From assembly GCF_002910915.1 (NCBI RefSeq), contig NZ_NEUF01000177.1, positions 1-64,000 on the forward strand: 64,000 nt of DNA, in the 5' to 3' direction. The position numbers and the translations under genes were made by a program. Under the pieces are notes generated by a model. The model was given only the letters and a program-made list of their open reading frames with translations, was not told where the DNA came from and made no database searches. This DNA is from Streptomyces sp. SM10 (GTDB lineage Bacteria; Actinomycetota; Actinomycetes; Streptomycetales; Streptomycetaceae). Shown one piece after another: positions 43,781 to 54,026 of the stretch (positions are counted from its first letter, which is position 1; the number at the start of each line of letters is the position of its first letter).

Positions 43781-45412
43781 TCAGCCCTGGTGCGGGTAGG
43801 TGTAGTCGGTCGGCGGGACCAGCGTCTCCTTGATGGCGCGGGTCAGCGTCCAGCGCTGCAGGTTCTGCGGGGCCCCGGCCTTGTCGTTGGTGCCCGAGCC
43901 GCGGCCGCCGCCGAAGGGCTGCTGGCCGACGACGGCACCGGTCGACTTGTCGTTGATGTAGAAGTTGCCCGCCGCGTAGCGGAGCTTGTCCATCGTGTAC
44001 GCGGCCGCCGCGCGGTCGTTGGAGATGACGGCGCCGGTCAGCGCGTAGTCGGAGACCGACTCCATCTGCTCCAGCATGGCGTCGTACTTCTCGTCCTCGT
44101 AGACGTGGACGGCGAGGATCGGGCCGAAGTACTCGGTGGTGAAGACCTCGTTGGCCGGGTCGTCGCAGACGATGACGGTCGGGCGGACGAAGTAGCCGAC
44201 GGAGTCGTCGTAGGTGCCGCCCGCGACGACCGTGCACGTCGGGTCGGCGGCGGCGCGGTCGATCGCGGCCTTGTTCTTGGCGAAGGAACGCGCGTCGATG
44301 ACGGCGCCCATGAAGTGCGACAGGTCGGTGACGTCACCCATGGTGATGGAGTCGACCTCGGCCGCGAACTCCTCCTTGAAGCCGGAGTTCCAGATGGAGG
44401 CCGGGACGTACGCACGGGAGGACGCGGAGCACTTCTGGCCCTGGTACTCGAAGGAGCCGCGGGTCAGCGCGGTCTTCAGCACGGCGCGGTCGGCGCTGGG
44501 GTGCGCGACGACGAAGTCCTTGCCACCGGTCTCGCCGACGAGGCGCGGGTAGGTGCGGTAGTTGGCGATGTTGTTGCCGACCGTCTTCCACAGGTGCTGG
44601 AAGGTGGGGGTCGAGCCGGTGAAGTGGACACCGGCCAGGTCGCGGTGGTTCAGCGCGACCTCGGAGACGGCGATGCCGTCACCGGTGACCAGGTTGATGA
44701 CGCCCTTGGGCAGCCCGGCCTCCTCCAGGAGCTGCATGAGCAGCACGGCGGCGTGGGTCTGCGTCGGGGACGGCTTCCACACCACGACGTTGCCCATGAG
44801 GGCGGGCGCGGTGGGCAGGTTCGCCGCGATGGCCGAGAAGTTGAACGGCGTGATCGCGTAGACGAAGCCCTCCAGCGGGCGGTGGTCCATGCGGTTCCAC
44901 ACGCCGGGGGAGTTCGCCGGGGGCTGCTCGGCGAGGATCTGGCGCGCGTAGTGCACGTTGAAGCGCCAGAAGTCGACGAGCTCGCAGGGGCAGTCGATCT
45001 CGGCCTGCTGGGCGGTCTTGCCCTGGCCGAGCATCGTGGAGGCGGCCAGCGTCTCGCGCCAGGGGCCGGACAGCAGCTCGGCCGCGCGCAGGATGATGGC
45101 AGCGCGGTCGTCGAAGGACATGGCGCGCCAGGCCGGAGCGGCGGCGAGGGCCGCGTCGACGGCGTCCTGGGCGTCCTGCTCGGTGGCCCCGGCGAAGGTG
45201 CCGATGACGGCCTTGTGGTTGTGCGGCTGCACGACGTCGACGCGCTCGCCGCCGCCCATGCGCTTCTCGCCGCCGATGGTCATCGGCAGGTCGATCGGGT
45301 TCTGGCCGAGCTCGGCGAGCTTCGCCTCCAGGCGGGCGCGCTCGGGGCTGCCGGGGGCGTAGGAGTGGACCGGCTCGTTGACCGGCGCGGGGACCTGGGT
45401 GACAGCGTCCAT
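43781..45412 (-). CDS. pruA: L-glutamate gamma-semialdehyde (delta-1-pyrroline-5-carboxylate) dehydrogenase
   Basis: Second step of proline breakdown: oxidises the semialdehyde to glutamate with NAD; 543 residues, aldehyde dehydrogenase fold. Motifs: VVWKPSPTQTHAAVLLMQLL, VHFTGSTPTFQHLWKTVGNN, LVGETGGKDFVVAHPSADRA (catalytic Glu), EYQGQKCSASSRAYVPASIW with Cys328, and FTTEYFGPILAVHVYEDEKY. It follows the proline dehydrogenase gene by 100 bp on the same strand, so the two are separate proteins and not a PutA fusion, as usual in actinobacteria. Divergent pucR is the likely regulator. Confidence 0.95.
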   Translation of the reverse strand: MDAVTQVPAPVNEPVHSYAPGSPERARLEAKLAELGQNPIDLPMTIGGEKRMGGGERVDVVQPHNHKAVIGTFAGATEQDAQDAVDAALAAAPAWRAMSFDDRAAIILRAAELLSGPWRETLAASTMLGQGKTAQQAEIDCPCELVDFWRFNVHYARQILAEQPPANSPGVWNRMDHRPLEGFVYAITPFNFSAIAANLPTAPALMGNVVVWKPSPTQTHAAVLLMQLLEEAGLPKGVINLVTGDGIAVSEVALNHRDLAGVHFTGSTPTFQHLWKTVGNNIANYRTYPRLVGETGGKDFVVAHPSADRAVLKTALTRGSFEYQGQKCSASSRAYVPASIWNSGFKEEFAAEVDSITMGDVTDLSHFMGAVIDARSFAKNKAAIDRAAADPTCTVVAGGTYDDSVGYFVRPTVIVCDDPANEVFTTEYFGPILAVHVYEDEKYDAMLEQMESVSDYALTGAVISNDRAAAAYTMDKLRYAAGNFYINDKSTGAVVGQQPFGGGRGSGTNDKAGAPQNLQRWTLTRAIKETLVPPTDYTYPHQG

Positions 45413-45512
45413 GAGTGCCTTGTCTCCTTGGTTGAGGTGGGTGGTCGGCCGGGCGGGTCCGCCCTGGTTCAGCCTGGTTGCGGCCCTGTGGTTCGAGCCG
45501 CGGCCGAACGCG

Positions 45513-46493
45513 TCAGCCCTTGGTGAGCACGGAGCGGCCGAAGAACAGCAGGTTGGCCGGCTTCTCCGCGAGGCGGCGCATGAAGTATCCGTACCAGTCG
45601 GTGCCGTACGCCGTGTAGACGCGCATCCGGTGGCCCTCGGCGGCGAGCCGGATGTGCTCCGCGCTGCGGATGCCGTACAGCATCTGGAACTCGTACTCGT
45701 CCAGTTTGCGCCCGGCCTGGCGCGCGAGCTCCTGGCCGATGGCGATGAGACGGGGATCGTGAGAGCCGATCATCGGGTAGCCCTCGCCCAGCATCAGCGT
45801 CTTCAGGATACGGACGTACGCCTTGTCGATCTCCGGCTTGCTCTGGTACGCGACGGAGGCGGGCTCCTTGTAGGCGCCCTTCACCAGGCGGACGCGGCTG
45901 CCCGCGGCGGCGAGACGCCGGGCGTCGGCCTCGGTGCGGAACAGGTAGGACTGGATCACGCAGCCGGTCTGCGGGAAGTCCTTCCGCAGCTCCTCGTGGA
46001 TGGCGAACATCGAGTCCAGGGTGGTGTGGTCCTCGGCGTCCAGCGTGACCGTGGTGCCGATCGCTGCGGCGGCCTCGACGACGGGGCGGACGTTGGCGAG
46101 GGCCAGCTCGTGGCCGTTCGGGAATGCGGGGGCGAGCCCGGAGGGATCTCCGTCAAGGGTGGTGGTGGGCGACGGGAGGGCCTGGCCGAACATCGAGAGC
46201 TTGACGGACATCTCGGCGCGGGCGCCGAGCCCGAGCTCCTTCAGACGGCCGACGAGCTCCAGATAGGCGTCACGAGCGGCGGCGGCCTGCTCGGGGGTGG
46301 TGATGTCCTCACCCACGACGTCCAGGGTGACCTCGAGGCCCTTGGAGGCGGCGTCCTCGATGACCGGGACGACCTGGTCGACGCTCTCACCGGCGATGAA
46401 GCGGTCGACGACCTGCTTGGTGCCGGGCGCGGCCGAGATGAAACGACGCATCTTGTCGCTGCGTGACGCGGCGAGAATCACGGGACCCAGCAC
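45513..46493 (-). CDS. putA: proline dehydrogenase
   Basis: FAD enzyme oxidising proline to delta-1-pyrroline-5-carboxylate; 326 residues, monofunctional. Motifs: VILAASRSDKMRRFISAAPG, VTLDAEDHTTLDSMFAIHEE, SRVRLVKGAYKEPASVAYQS, MIGSHDPRLIAIGQELARQA, EFQMLYGIRSAEHIRLAAEG and VYTAYGTDWYGYFMRRLAEK. I chose GTG 46493 because GGAGGTG lies 4 nt upstream and the family begins MLGPVILAASRSD; the open frame reaches 46592. Divergent from pucR, with a 16-bp palindrome between them. Confidence 0.94.
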   Translation of the reverse strand: MLGPVILAASRSDKMRRFISAAPGTKQVVDRFIAGESVDQVVPVIEDAASKGLEVTLDVVGEDITTPEQAAAARDAYLELVGRLKELGLGARAEMSVKLSMFGQALPSPTTTLDGDPSGLAPAFPNGHELALANVRPVVEAAAAIGTTVTLDAEDHTTLDSMFAIHEELRKDFPQTGCVIQSYLFRTEADARRLAAAGSRVRLVKGAYKEPASVAYQSKPEIDKAYVRILKTLMLGEGYPMIGSHDPRLIAIGQELARQAGRKLDEYEFQMLYGIRSAEHIRLAAEGHRMRVYTAYGTDWYGYFMRRLAEKPANLLFFGRSVLTKG

Positions 46494-46634
46494 GGGGCAC
46501 CTCCACGGAGTACGAACGAGGCCGGACCGGTACGCGTGTGAACGGACCGGGACGGCACGGAGAACCACTGTGAAATCTAGGGACCCCCGCAATCACGTGC
46601 CATCGACAGCTGTCACGCATCCGTGTACTGGATC

Positions 46635-46650
46635 TCAGACATATGTCTGA
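46635..46650. promoter_or_regulatory. 16-bp perfect palindrome TCAGACATATGTCTGA before pucR
   Basis: Lies 20 bp upstream of the pucR start and 142 bp upstream of proline dehydrogenase, in an AT-rich core. It may be the PucR operator controlling both directions, or overlap a -10 element of pucR. Confidence 0.6.
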
Positions 46651-46670
46651 AGGGGTGCGAGAATGGCGGG

Positions 46671-47810
46671 GTGAAGGGCGATTACCAGGAGCTGGTCGAC
46701 GAGATCTCCGCGCTGCTCGGCGCTCCCGCCACCCTGGAGAACCGCGACTTCGGGCTGGTCGCGTTCGGGGCCCACGACAGCGACGACGACACGGCCATGG
46801 ACCCCGTCCGCACCCGCTCGATCCTGACCCGGCGCTCCACCCCCGCGGTGCGTGCCTGGTTCGAGGGCTTCGGGATCACCCGCGCCACGGGCCCGGTCCG
46901 GATCCCGGCCGCCCCGGAGGCCGGGGTGTTCCGGGACCGCGTCTGCCTGCCGGTACGCCATCGGGGTGTCGTCCTGGGCTACGTGTGGCTGCTGGACGCG
47001 GAGCCCGGGCCGACGGACGGGCAGCTGTCGGCAGCCATGGACGTGGCGGCCCGGATCGGCGCCCTGCTCGCCGACGAGGAGCGGGCCGGCGCGGACCTCT
47101 CCCGGGAATTCGGCGCGGTGCTCGTCGCCGGACGCGGCTGGCAGCGCGACATGGCGGTGGCCGCACTCCACGAGGCCCTGACCTCCGACGCGGAGGGGTT
47201 GCACACGGTGGCGTGCGTGATCCCCTGGCCCGGCGGGACCCCCTCCGTGCCCATGGTGCCGTCGGCGGCGGCCCTCACCACGCTTCCCGGGGCCGGCGTC
47301 CACGCTCTGGCAGCCCTCGTCCGGCTCCGCTCCCCCGAGGCCCTGGATCCGGCGACGACGGCCGCGGAGCGGCTGCGCACCGCCGCGGGGCCAGGCGCCA
47401 CCGCCGGCCTCGCCGCTCCCCGCCGGGGGCTGGCGGAGCTGGCCGACTCCTGGCACGAGGCCCTGTCCGCCGCCCGCGCGGCCTCGGCGGAATCCCGCTT
47501 CGGCCCGGTCGCCGCTTGGGGGGCCATCGGCCCGTACCGCATGCTGACCGCCCTGCCCCGCCCCCCGGAGAGCGCCCCGGACCCGGCCGTCCTCCCCCTG
47601 CTCGCCCCGTCCCACGCGGAACTGGCCCGCACCGCCGAGGTGTTCCTCGACCGGGCGGGCCAGGCGAGCCGGACCGCCGCCGAGCTGGGCATCCACCGCC
47701 AGACGCTCTACTACCGCCTCGGCCGGGTCCAGCAGCTCACCGGCCTCGACCTGAACGACGGCGAGGACCGGCTGCTGCTGCACATGGCGCTGAAGGCCGC
47801 ACGGCTGTGA
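46671..47810 (+). CDS. PucR-family regulator of proline catabolism
   Basis: A 379-residue activator. The N-terminal region ([20 protein letters not shown]) is a PucR-type sensory part with [20 protein letters not shown] and LLADEERAG. The C-terminal HTH_30 is [39 protein letters not shown] (split by a space), followed by [14 protein letters not shown]. PucR proteins next to proline dehydrogenase control its proline-dependent expression in Streptomyces, as I recall. GTG 46671 is the best start; an upstream in-frame GTG at 46623 lies across the palindrome. Confidence 0.9.
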   Translation: MKGDYQELVDEISALLGAPATLENRDFGLVAFGAHDSDDDTAMDPVRTRSILTRRSTPAVRAWFEGFGITRATGPVRIPAAPEAGVFRDRVCLPVRHRGVVLGYVWLLDAEPGPTDGQLSAAMDVAARIGALLADEERAGADLSREFGAVLVAGRGWQRDMAVAALHEALTSDAEGLHTVACVIPWPGGTPSVPMVPSAAALTTLPGAGVHALAALVRLRSPEALDPATTAAERLRTAAGPGATAGLAAPRRGLAELADSWHEALSAARAASAESRFGPVAAWGAIGPYRMLTALPRPPESAPDPAVLPLLAPSHAELARTAEVFLDRAGQASRTAAELGIHRQTLYYRLGRVQQLTGLDLNDGEDRLLLHMALKAARL

Positions 47811-48053
47811 ACCGCTCCAGGTGCAGGTTCCGCAGTTTGGTGAGCACTTCCGCGCGATCATGAGCAGCGGTAACGTTCAGTAGCGGTCAGTTGTGTGAAC
47901 GATCCTCCGTTCTGGGTGCTGCGCCCACTTCGCACCAGAACCCTGCTCCTGGACATCGAGGACGGGCTCCTCGTCCGGCGCGGGCCGCTGCCTGAAGGGG
48001 CGTCCTGGCCCGGCGGAGCGCCTGGAGCCTTCCCCTCGCCCGGCGAGGCGATG
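47811..48053. other. intergenic region after pucR
   Basis: No supported gene. It contains the 3' side of the LysR relic and no clear terminator for pucR. Confidence 0.4.
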
Positions 48054-48344
48054 TCAGGGAGGGGTCGCGTCGCGGTCGCCTTCTTCTCGCGGTCCCAGTG
48101 GGCCGAGCCGGTGATCGAGCGCGGCACCGACGTCGGGGCATTTCGTGCGGATGACGTCGAGGAAGGCGTTCAGTGCCGGGGAACGGTCCCGGGCGCTGAA
48201 GGACAGGACCAGATCGGGCAGCGGCGTGCGCGGGGTCACCTCGCAGAACCACGTGCCCCGTCGTGGGGCCGTCAGCATGCGAGAGGGCCCCAGTCCGACG
48301 CCCACCCCGCAGGCTGCCAGGCCGATGATGGTGTGGATGTCCAA
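48054..48344 (-). pseudogene. C-terminal fragment of a LysR-type regulator
   Basis: Reads VDIHTIIGLAACGVGVGLGP, SRMLTAPRRGTWFCEVTPRT, PLPDLVLSFSARDRSPALNA FLDVIRT (split by a space). This is the last third of a LysR substrate-binding domain. The helix-turn-helix and first subdomain are missing; the homology ends directly at the serA terminator arm (48347), with no start codon of its own that fits. The last 25 or so residues look like a non-homologous tail. It is a relic of a regulator gene. Confidence 0.65.
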
Positions 48345-48346
48345 AC

Positions 48347-48392
48347 GGCCGCGCCCGGCCGACGGATCAGGATCCGTCGGCCGGGCGCGGCC
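48347..48392 (-). terminator. long terminator of serA
   Basis: Perfect 22-bp arms (beginning GGCCGCGCCCGGCCGACGGA) with a 2-nt loop, 16 bp past the serA stop. One of the longest perfect stems in the window. Confidence 0.85.
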
Positions 48393-48407
48393 GTGTGACG
48401 CAGTGGA

Positions 48408-50000
48408 TCAGTCGGTGAGGTTCACCGAACGCGCCGAGGCGGCGCCGATCTCGTCGGCGATCTCGGTGAGGACCGACTGCGGGATCGTGTCGTCCACGGT
48501 GAGGACGACCAGAGCCTCGCCGCCCGCGTCCTGGCGCGAGACCTGCATGCCGGCGATGTTCAGCCCGGCCTCGCCGAGGATCTTGCCGACCGCGCCGACG
48601 ACGCCGGGACGGTCCTCGTACCGCAGGACGACCATGTGGTCGGCGAGCGCCAGGTCCACGTCGTGCTCGCCGATCGCGACGATCTTCTGGAGGTGCTTCG
48701 GGCCGGCCAGCGTGCCGGAGACCGCGACCTCCTCGCCGCTCGACAGGGTGCCGCGCACGGTCACCACGTTGCGGTGGTCCGGCGACTCGGAGCTGGTGGT
48801 CAGGCGCACCTCGACACCGCGCTCCTGAGCGAAGAGCGGGGCGTTGACGTAGCTGACGGTCTCGGCGACGACGTCCTCGAAGACACCCTTGAGCGCGGAG
48901 AGTTCGAGCACCTTCACGTCGTGCTGGGTGATCTCGCCGTAGACCTCGACGTCGAGCCGGGCTGCCACCTCGCCCGCGAGGGCGGTGAAGATCCGGCCGA
49001 GCTTCTCGGCGAGCGGCAGGCCCGGACGCACGTCCTCGGCGATGACCCCGCCCTGGACGTTGACCGCGTCGGGCACGAGCTCACCGGCGAGCGCCAGGCG
49101 GACGGACCTGGCGACGGCGACGCCCGCCTTCTCCTGCGCCTCGTCGGTGGAGGCACCGAGGTGCGGGGTGCAGACGACCTGGTCGAACTCGAAGAGCGGG
49201 GAGTCCGTGCAGGGCTCCTTGGTGTACACGTCCAGACCGGCGCCGGCGACCCGGCCCTCCTTGAGGGCGGAGGCGAGCGCCTCCTCGTCGACGATGCCGC
49301 CGCGTGCGGCGTTGACGATGCGCACCGAGGGCTTCACCTTGTGCAGCGCGTCGTCACCGATCAGGCCGAGCGTCTCGGGGGTCTTGGGCAGGTGCACCGT
49401 GATGAAGTCGGAGACCGCGAGCAGCTCGTCCAGCGTGAGGAGCTTGACGCCCATCTGCGCGGCGCGGGCGGGCTGCACGTAGGGGTCGTACGCGACGATC
49501 TTCATGCCGAAGGCCGACATGCGCTGGGCGACCAGCACGCCGATGCGGCCGAGGCCGACGACGCCGAGGGTCTTCTCGCTGAGCTCGACACCCGTGTACT
49601 TGGAGCGCTTCCACTCGCCGTTCTTCAGGGCGGTGTTGGCCTGCGGGATGTTGCGCGCGGTGGCGACGAGCAGACCGCAGGCCAGCTCGGCGGCGGTGAC
49701 GATGTTGGAGGTCGGGGCGTTGACGACCATCACGCCGGCCTTGGTGGCCGAGGAGACGTCGACGTTGTCCAGACCGACGCCGGCACGGGCGACGACCTTG
49801 AGCTTCTTCGCGGCGGCGATGGCCTCGGCGTCGACCTTGGTCGCGGAGCGCACCAGGATGGCGTCGACGTCGGCGATCGCGGGGAGGAGTTCGGCGCGGT
49901 CCGCGCCGTTGCAGTGCCGGATCTCGAAATCCGGACCCAGGGCGTCGACCGTGGCGGGCGACAGCTCTTCGGCGATGAGTACGACAGGTTTCGAGCTCAC
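48408..50000 (-). CDS. serA: D-3-phosphoglycerate dehydrogenase
   Basis: First step of serine synthesis: oxidises 3-phosphoglycerate with NAD; 530 residues, long (type 1) form. The N-terminal nucleotide and substrate domains show GVGLDNVDVSSATKAGVMVV, GVVGLGRIGVLVAQRMSAFG, VNAARGGIVDEEALASALKE (catalytic Arg), GAGLDVYTKEPCTDSPLFEF (Glu) and VVCTPHLGASTDEAQEKAGV (His). An intervening domain (about 315-450) and a C-terminal ACT domain (RPGVVGAVGKILGEAGLNIA) allow serine feedback. GTG 50000 is chosen for GAGGA upstream and the family start SSKPVVLIAEELSPATVDAL. It is preceded by ilvC on the same strand. Confidence 0.95.
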   Translation of the reverse strand: MSSKPVVLIAEELSPATVDALGPDFEIRHCNGADRAELLPAIADVDAILVRSATKVDAEAIAAAKKLKVVARAGVGLDNVDVSSATKAGVMVVNAPTSNIVTAAELACGLLVATARNIPQANTALKNGEWKRSKYTGVELSEKTLGVVGLGRIGVLVAQRMSAFGMKIVAYDPYVQPARAAQMGVKLLTLDELLAVSDFITVHLPKTPETLGLIGDDALHKVKPSVRIVNAARGGIVDEEALASALKEGRVAGAGLDVYTKEPCTDSPLFEFDQVVCTPHLGASTDEAQEKAGVAVARSVRLALAGELVPDAVNVQGGVIAEDVRPGLPLAEKLGRIFTALAGEVAARLDVEVYGEITQHDVKVLELSALKGVFEDVVAETVSYVNAPLFAQERGVEVRLTTSSESPDHRNVVTVRGTLSSGEEVAVSGTLAGPKHLQKIVAIGEHDVDLALADHMVVLRYEDRPGVVGAVGKILGEAGLNIAGMQVSRQDAGGEALVVLTVDDTIPQSVLTEIADEIGAASARSVNLTD

Positions 50001-50257
50001 GTGAGTCCTCACAAGTCCAGTGCGGACGGCCGTCCCGACGGCCGCAGGCGGTGGAGGGGCTAGCCGCGTGGAAGACGCACGACACTGTGGGCCCTGACGC
50101 GTGTATGTGTTGAGAAGTGTAGTCATGCGGCCGGGCATCGGCTGCGCCCCGGTGGAAGGATCACCCGCACGGGGTGGACGGTCTGTACAGACGTACGGCG
50201 CCGTCTCCTGCCACCCTCCTCTCCCCGCAGTGACACGGGGTGTGAGGCCGGCCTTGC

Positions 50258-50291
50258 GCCGGGGGCGGGCCCGTGCGGACCTGCCCCCGGC
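50258..50291 (-). terminator. terminator of ilvC
   Basis: Twelve-bp arms GCCGGGGGCGGG / CCTGCCCCCGGC with one wobble, 8 bp past the ilvC stop. Confidence 0.75.
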
Positions 50292-50298
50292 GAAGAAC

Positions 50299-51931
<1,633 letters not shown>

Positions 51932-51953
51932 GGAGTCGGTCTCTCTCTGTCTC

Positions 51954-53810
51954 TCAGTCGTCTTCGTTGTCGCCGAAGTCGGGGCGGACGCCGCGCGCTG
52001 CCATGACCTCGTCGTTGGAGGTGCCGGCTGCGACCATCGGCCACACCATGGCGTCCTCGTGGACGATGAAGTCGACGACGACCGGGCGGTCGTTGATCGC
52101 GTTGGCCTCGGCGATGACCTTGTCCAGGTCGGCCGGGTCCTCGCAGCGGATCGCGTAGCAGCCCATGGCCTCGGACAGCTTGACGAAGTCGGGCACGCGG
52201 GTGCCCCTGGCGGCGTTGCCGTCGGCGTCCGGGCCGGAGTGCAGCACGGTGTTGGAGTACCGCTGGTTGTAGAACAGGGTCTGCCACTGGCGGACCATCC
52301 CGAGGGCGCCGTTGTTGATGATCGCGACCTTGATCGGGATGTTGTTGAGCGCGCAGGTGGTGAGTTCCTGGTTGGTCATCTGGAAGCAGCCGTCGCCGTC
52401 GATCGCCCAGACGGCGCGGTCGGGCATGCCCGCCTTGGCTCCCATCGCCGCCGGGACGGCGTACCCCATGGTCCCGGCGCCGCCGGAGTTGAGCCAGGTC
52501 GAGGGCTGCTCGTACTGGATGAAGTGCGAGGCCCACATCTGGTGCTGGCCGACGCCCGCCGCGAAGATCGTGCCCTCGGGGGCGAGTTCGCCGATGCGCT
52601 GGATGACCTGCTGCGGCGAGAGGCTGCCGTCCTCGGGCAGGTCGTAACCGACCGGGTAGGTCTCGCGCCAGCGGTTGAGGTCCTTCCACCAGGAGGTGTA
52701 GTCGCCGGTGTTGCCCTCGGTGTGCTCGGCCTGGACCGCCTGGACGAGGTCGGCGATGACCTCGCGGGCGTCGCCGACGATCGGGACGTCGGCGGCGCGG
52801 TTCTTGCCGATCTCGGCCGGGTCGATGTCCGCGTGGACGATCTTGGCGAACGGGGCGAAGCTGTCCAGCTTGCCGGTGACACGGTCGTCGAACCTGGCCC
52901 CGAGCGCGACGATCAGGTCGGCCTTCTGCAGCGCGGTGACGGCGGTGACCGAACCGTGCATGCCGGGCATTCCCACGTGCAGCGGGTGGCTGTCGGGGAA
53001 CGAGCCGAGCGCCATCAGGGTGGTGGTGACGGGCGCTCCGGTGAGCTCTGCCAGGACCTTCAGCTCGGCGGTCGCGCCGGCCTTCATGACGCCGCCGCCG
53101 ACGTACAGCACCGGGCGCTTGGCCTGGGCGATGAGCTTGGCGGCCTCGCGGATCTGCTTGGCGTGGGGCTTGGTGACCGGCCGGTAGCCGGGCAGGTCCA
53201 TCGACGGCGGCCAGCTGAAGGTGGTCCTCGCCTGCAGCGCGTCCTTGGCGATGTCGACGAGGACGGGTCCCGGGCGGCCGGTGGAGGCGATGTGGAAGGC
53301 CTCGGCGACCGTGTGCGCGATGTCCTCGGCGCGGGTGACCAGGAAGTTGTGCTTCGTGATCGGCATGGTGATGCCGCAGATGTCGGCTTCCTGGAAGGCG
53401 TCCGTACCGATGGCGGCCGAGGCCACCTGGCCGGTGATGGCGACCATGGGCACGGAGTCCATGGCCGCGTCGGCGATCGGGGTGACCAGGTTGGTCGCGC
53501 CGGGGCCCGAGGTGACGATGCAGACGCCGACCTTGCCGGTGGCCTGCGCGTAGCCGGTGGCCGCGTGACCGGCCCCCTGCTCGTGGCGGACCAGGACGTG
53601 CCGGACCCGGGTGGAGTCCATCAGCGGGTCGTACGCCGGGAGGATGCAGCCACCGGGGAGGCCGAATACGGTGTCGGCCCCGACTTCCTCGAGAGAACGG
53701 ATGAGGGACTGCGCGCCCGTGAGGTGCTCAACGGAGGCGGAGGACGGTCCGCCGTTACGGGCCCGCGGCTGCGGGTGCTGGGCCCCGGTGGCCTGCTCGG
53801 TCATCGGCAT
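51954..53810 (-). CDS. ilvB: acetolactate synthase large (catalytic) subunit
   Basis: TPP- and FAD-dependent condensation of pyruvate with pyruvate or 2-oxobutyrate; 618 residues. TPP catalytic Glu is in [20 protein letters not shown]. The FAD/herbicide region is [10 protein letters not shown]-like ([20 protein letters not shown]) with [20 protein letters not shown]. The TPP-binding motif is [20 protein letters not shown] with [18 protein letters not shown]. First gene of ilvBNC, behind a leader-peptide attenuator. Confidence 0.97.
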   Translation of the reverse strand: MPMTEQATGAQHPQPRARNGGPSSASVEHLTGAQSLIRSLEEVGADTVFGLPGGCILPAYDPLMDSTRVRHVLVRHEQGAGHAATGYAQATGKVGVCIVTSGPGATNLVTPIADAAMDSVPMVAITGQVASAAIGTDAFQEADICGITMPITKHNFLVTRAEDIAHTVAEAFHIASTGRPGPVLVDIAKDALQARTTFSWPPSMDLPGYRPVTKPHAKQIREAAKLIAQAKRPVLYVGGGVMKAGATAELKVLAELTGAPVTTTLMALGSFPDSHPLHVGMPGMHGSVTAVTALQKADLIVALGARFDDRVTGKLDSFAPFAKIVHADIDPAEIGKNRAADVPIVGDAREVIADLVQAVQAEHTEGNTGDYTSWWKDLNRWRETYPVGYDLPEDGSLSPQQVIQRIGELAPEGTIFAAGVGQHQMWASHFIQYEQPSTWLNSGGAGTMGYAVPAAMGAKAGMPDRAVWAIDGDGCFQMTNQELTTCALNNIPIKVAIINNGALGMVRQWQTLFYNQRYSNTVLHSGPDADGNAARGTRVPDFVKLSEAMGCYAIRCEDPADLDKVIAEANAINDRPVVVDFIVHEDAMVWPMVAAGTSNDEVMAARGVRPDFGDNEDD

Positions 53811-53874
53811 TCTCTTCTCGAAGCTGAGGGTTTATGCGGTGTTTTTGCGGGGTTTTGACAGGTCCCGGTGCAAC

Positions 53875-53908
53875 AAAAAACCCCTCGTGCCGTGAGGCAA
53901 GCGAGGGG
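53875..53908 (-). terminator. attenuator terminator in front of ilvB
   Basis: On the minus strand CCCCTCG ... TGCC-TCAC-GGCA ... CGAGGGG followed by six T: a strong intrinsic terminator 65 bp before the ilvB start and 45 nt after the leader stop. Confidence 0.88.
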
Positions 53909-53952
53909 AGCGCGCCGGTGCGGTCTGCAAGGTGTCCATGAGTGACCCTGCT

Positions 53953-53994
53953 TCAGCCGACGCGCTTTCCAAGTACGAGAATTCGGGTGCGCAT
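53953..53994 (-). CDS. ilvB leader peptide MRTRILVLGKRVG
   Basis: Thirteen codons with the run Ile-Leu-Val-Leu, the three end products of the pathway, followed by a stop and then an intrinsic terminator. This matches the well-known attenuator leader of actinobacterial ilvBNC operons. Translation stalling at these codons would favour readthrough into ilvB. Confidence 0.88.
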   Translation of the reverse strand: MRTRILVLGKRVG

Positions 53995-54026
53995 GGCATT
54001 GACCCTCTCTCCGGCACGCTGCGGTG

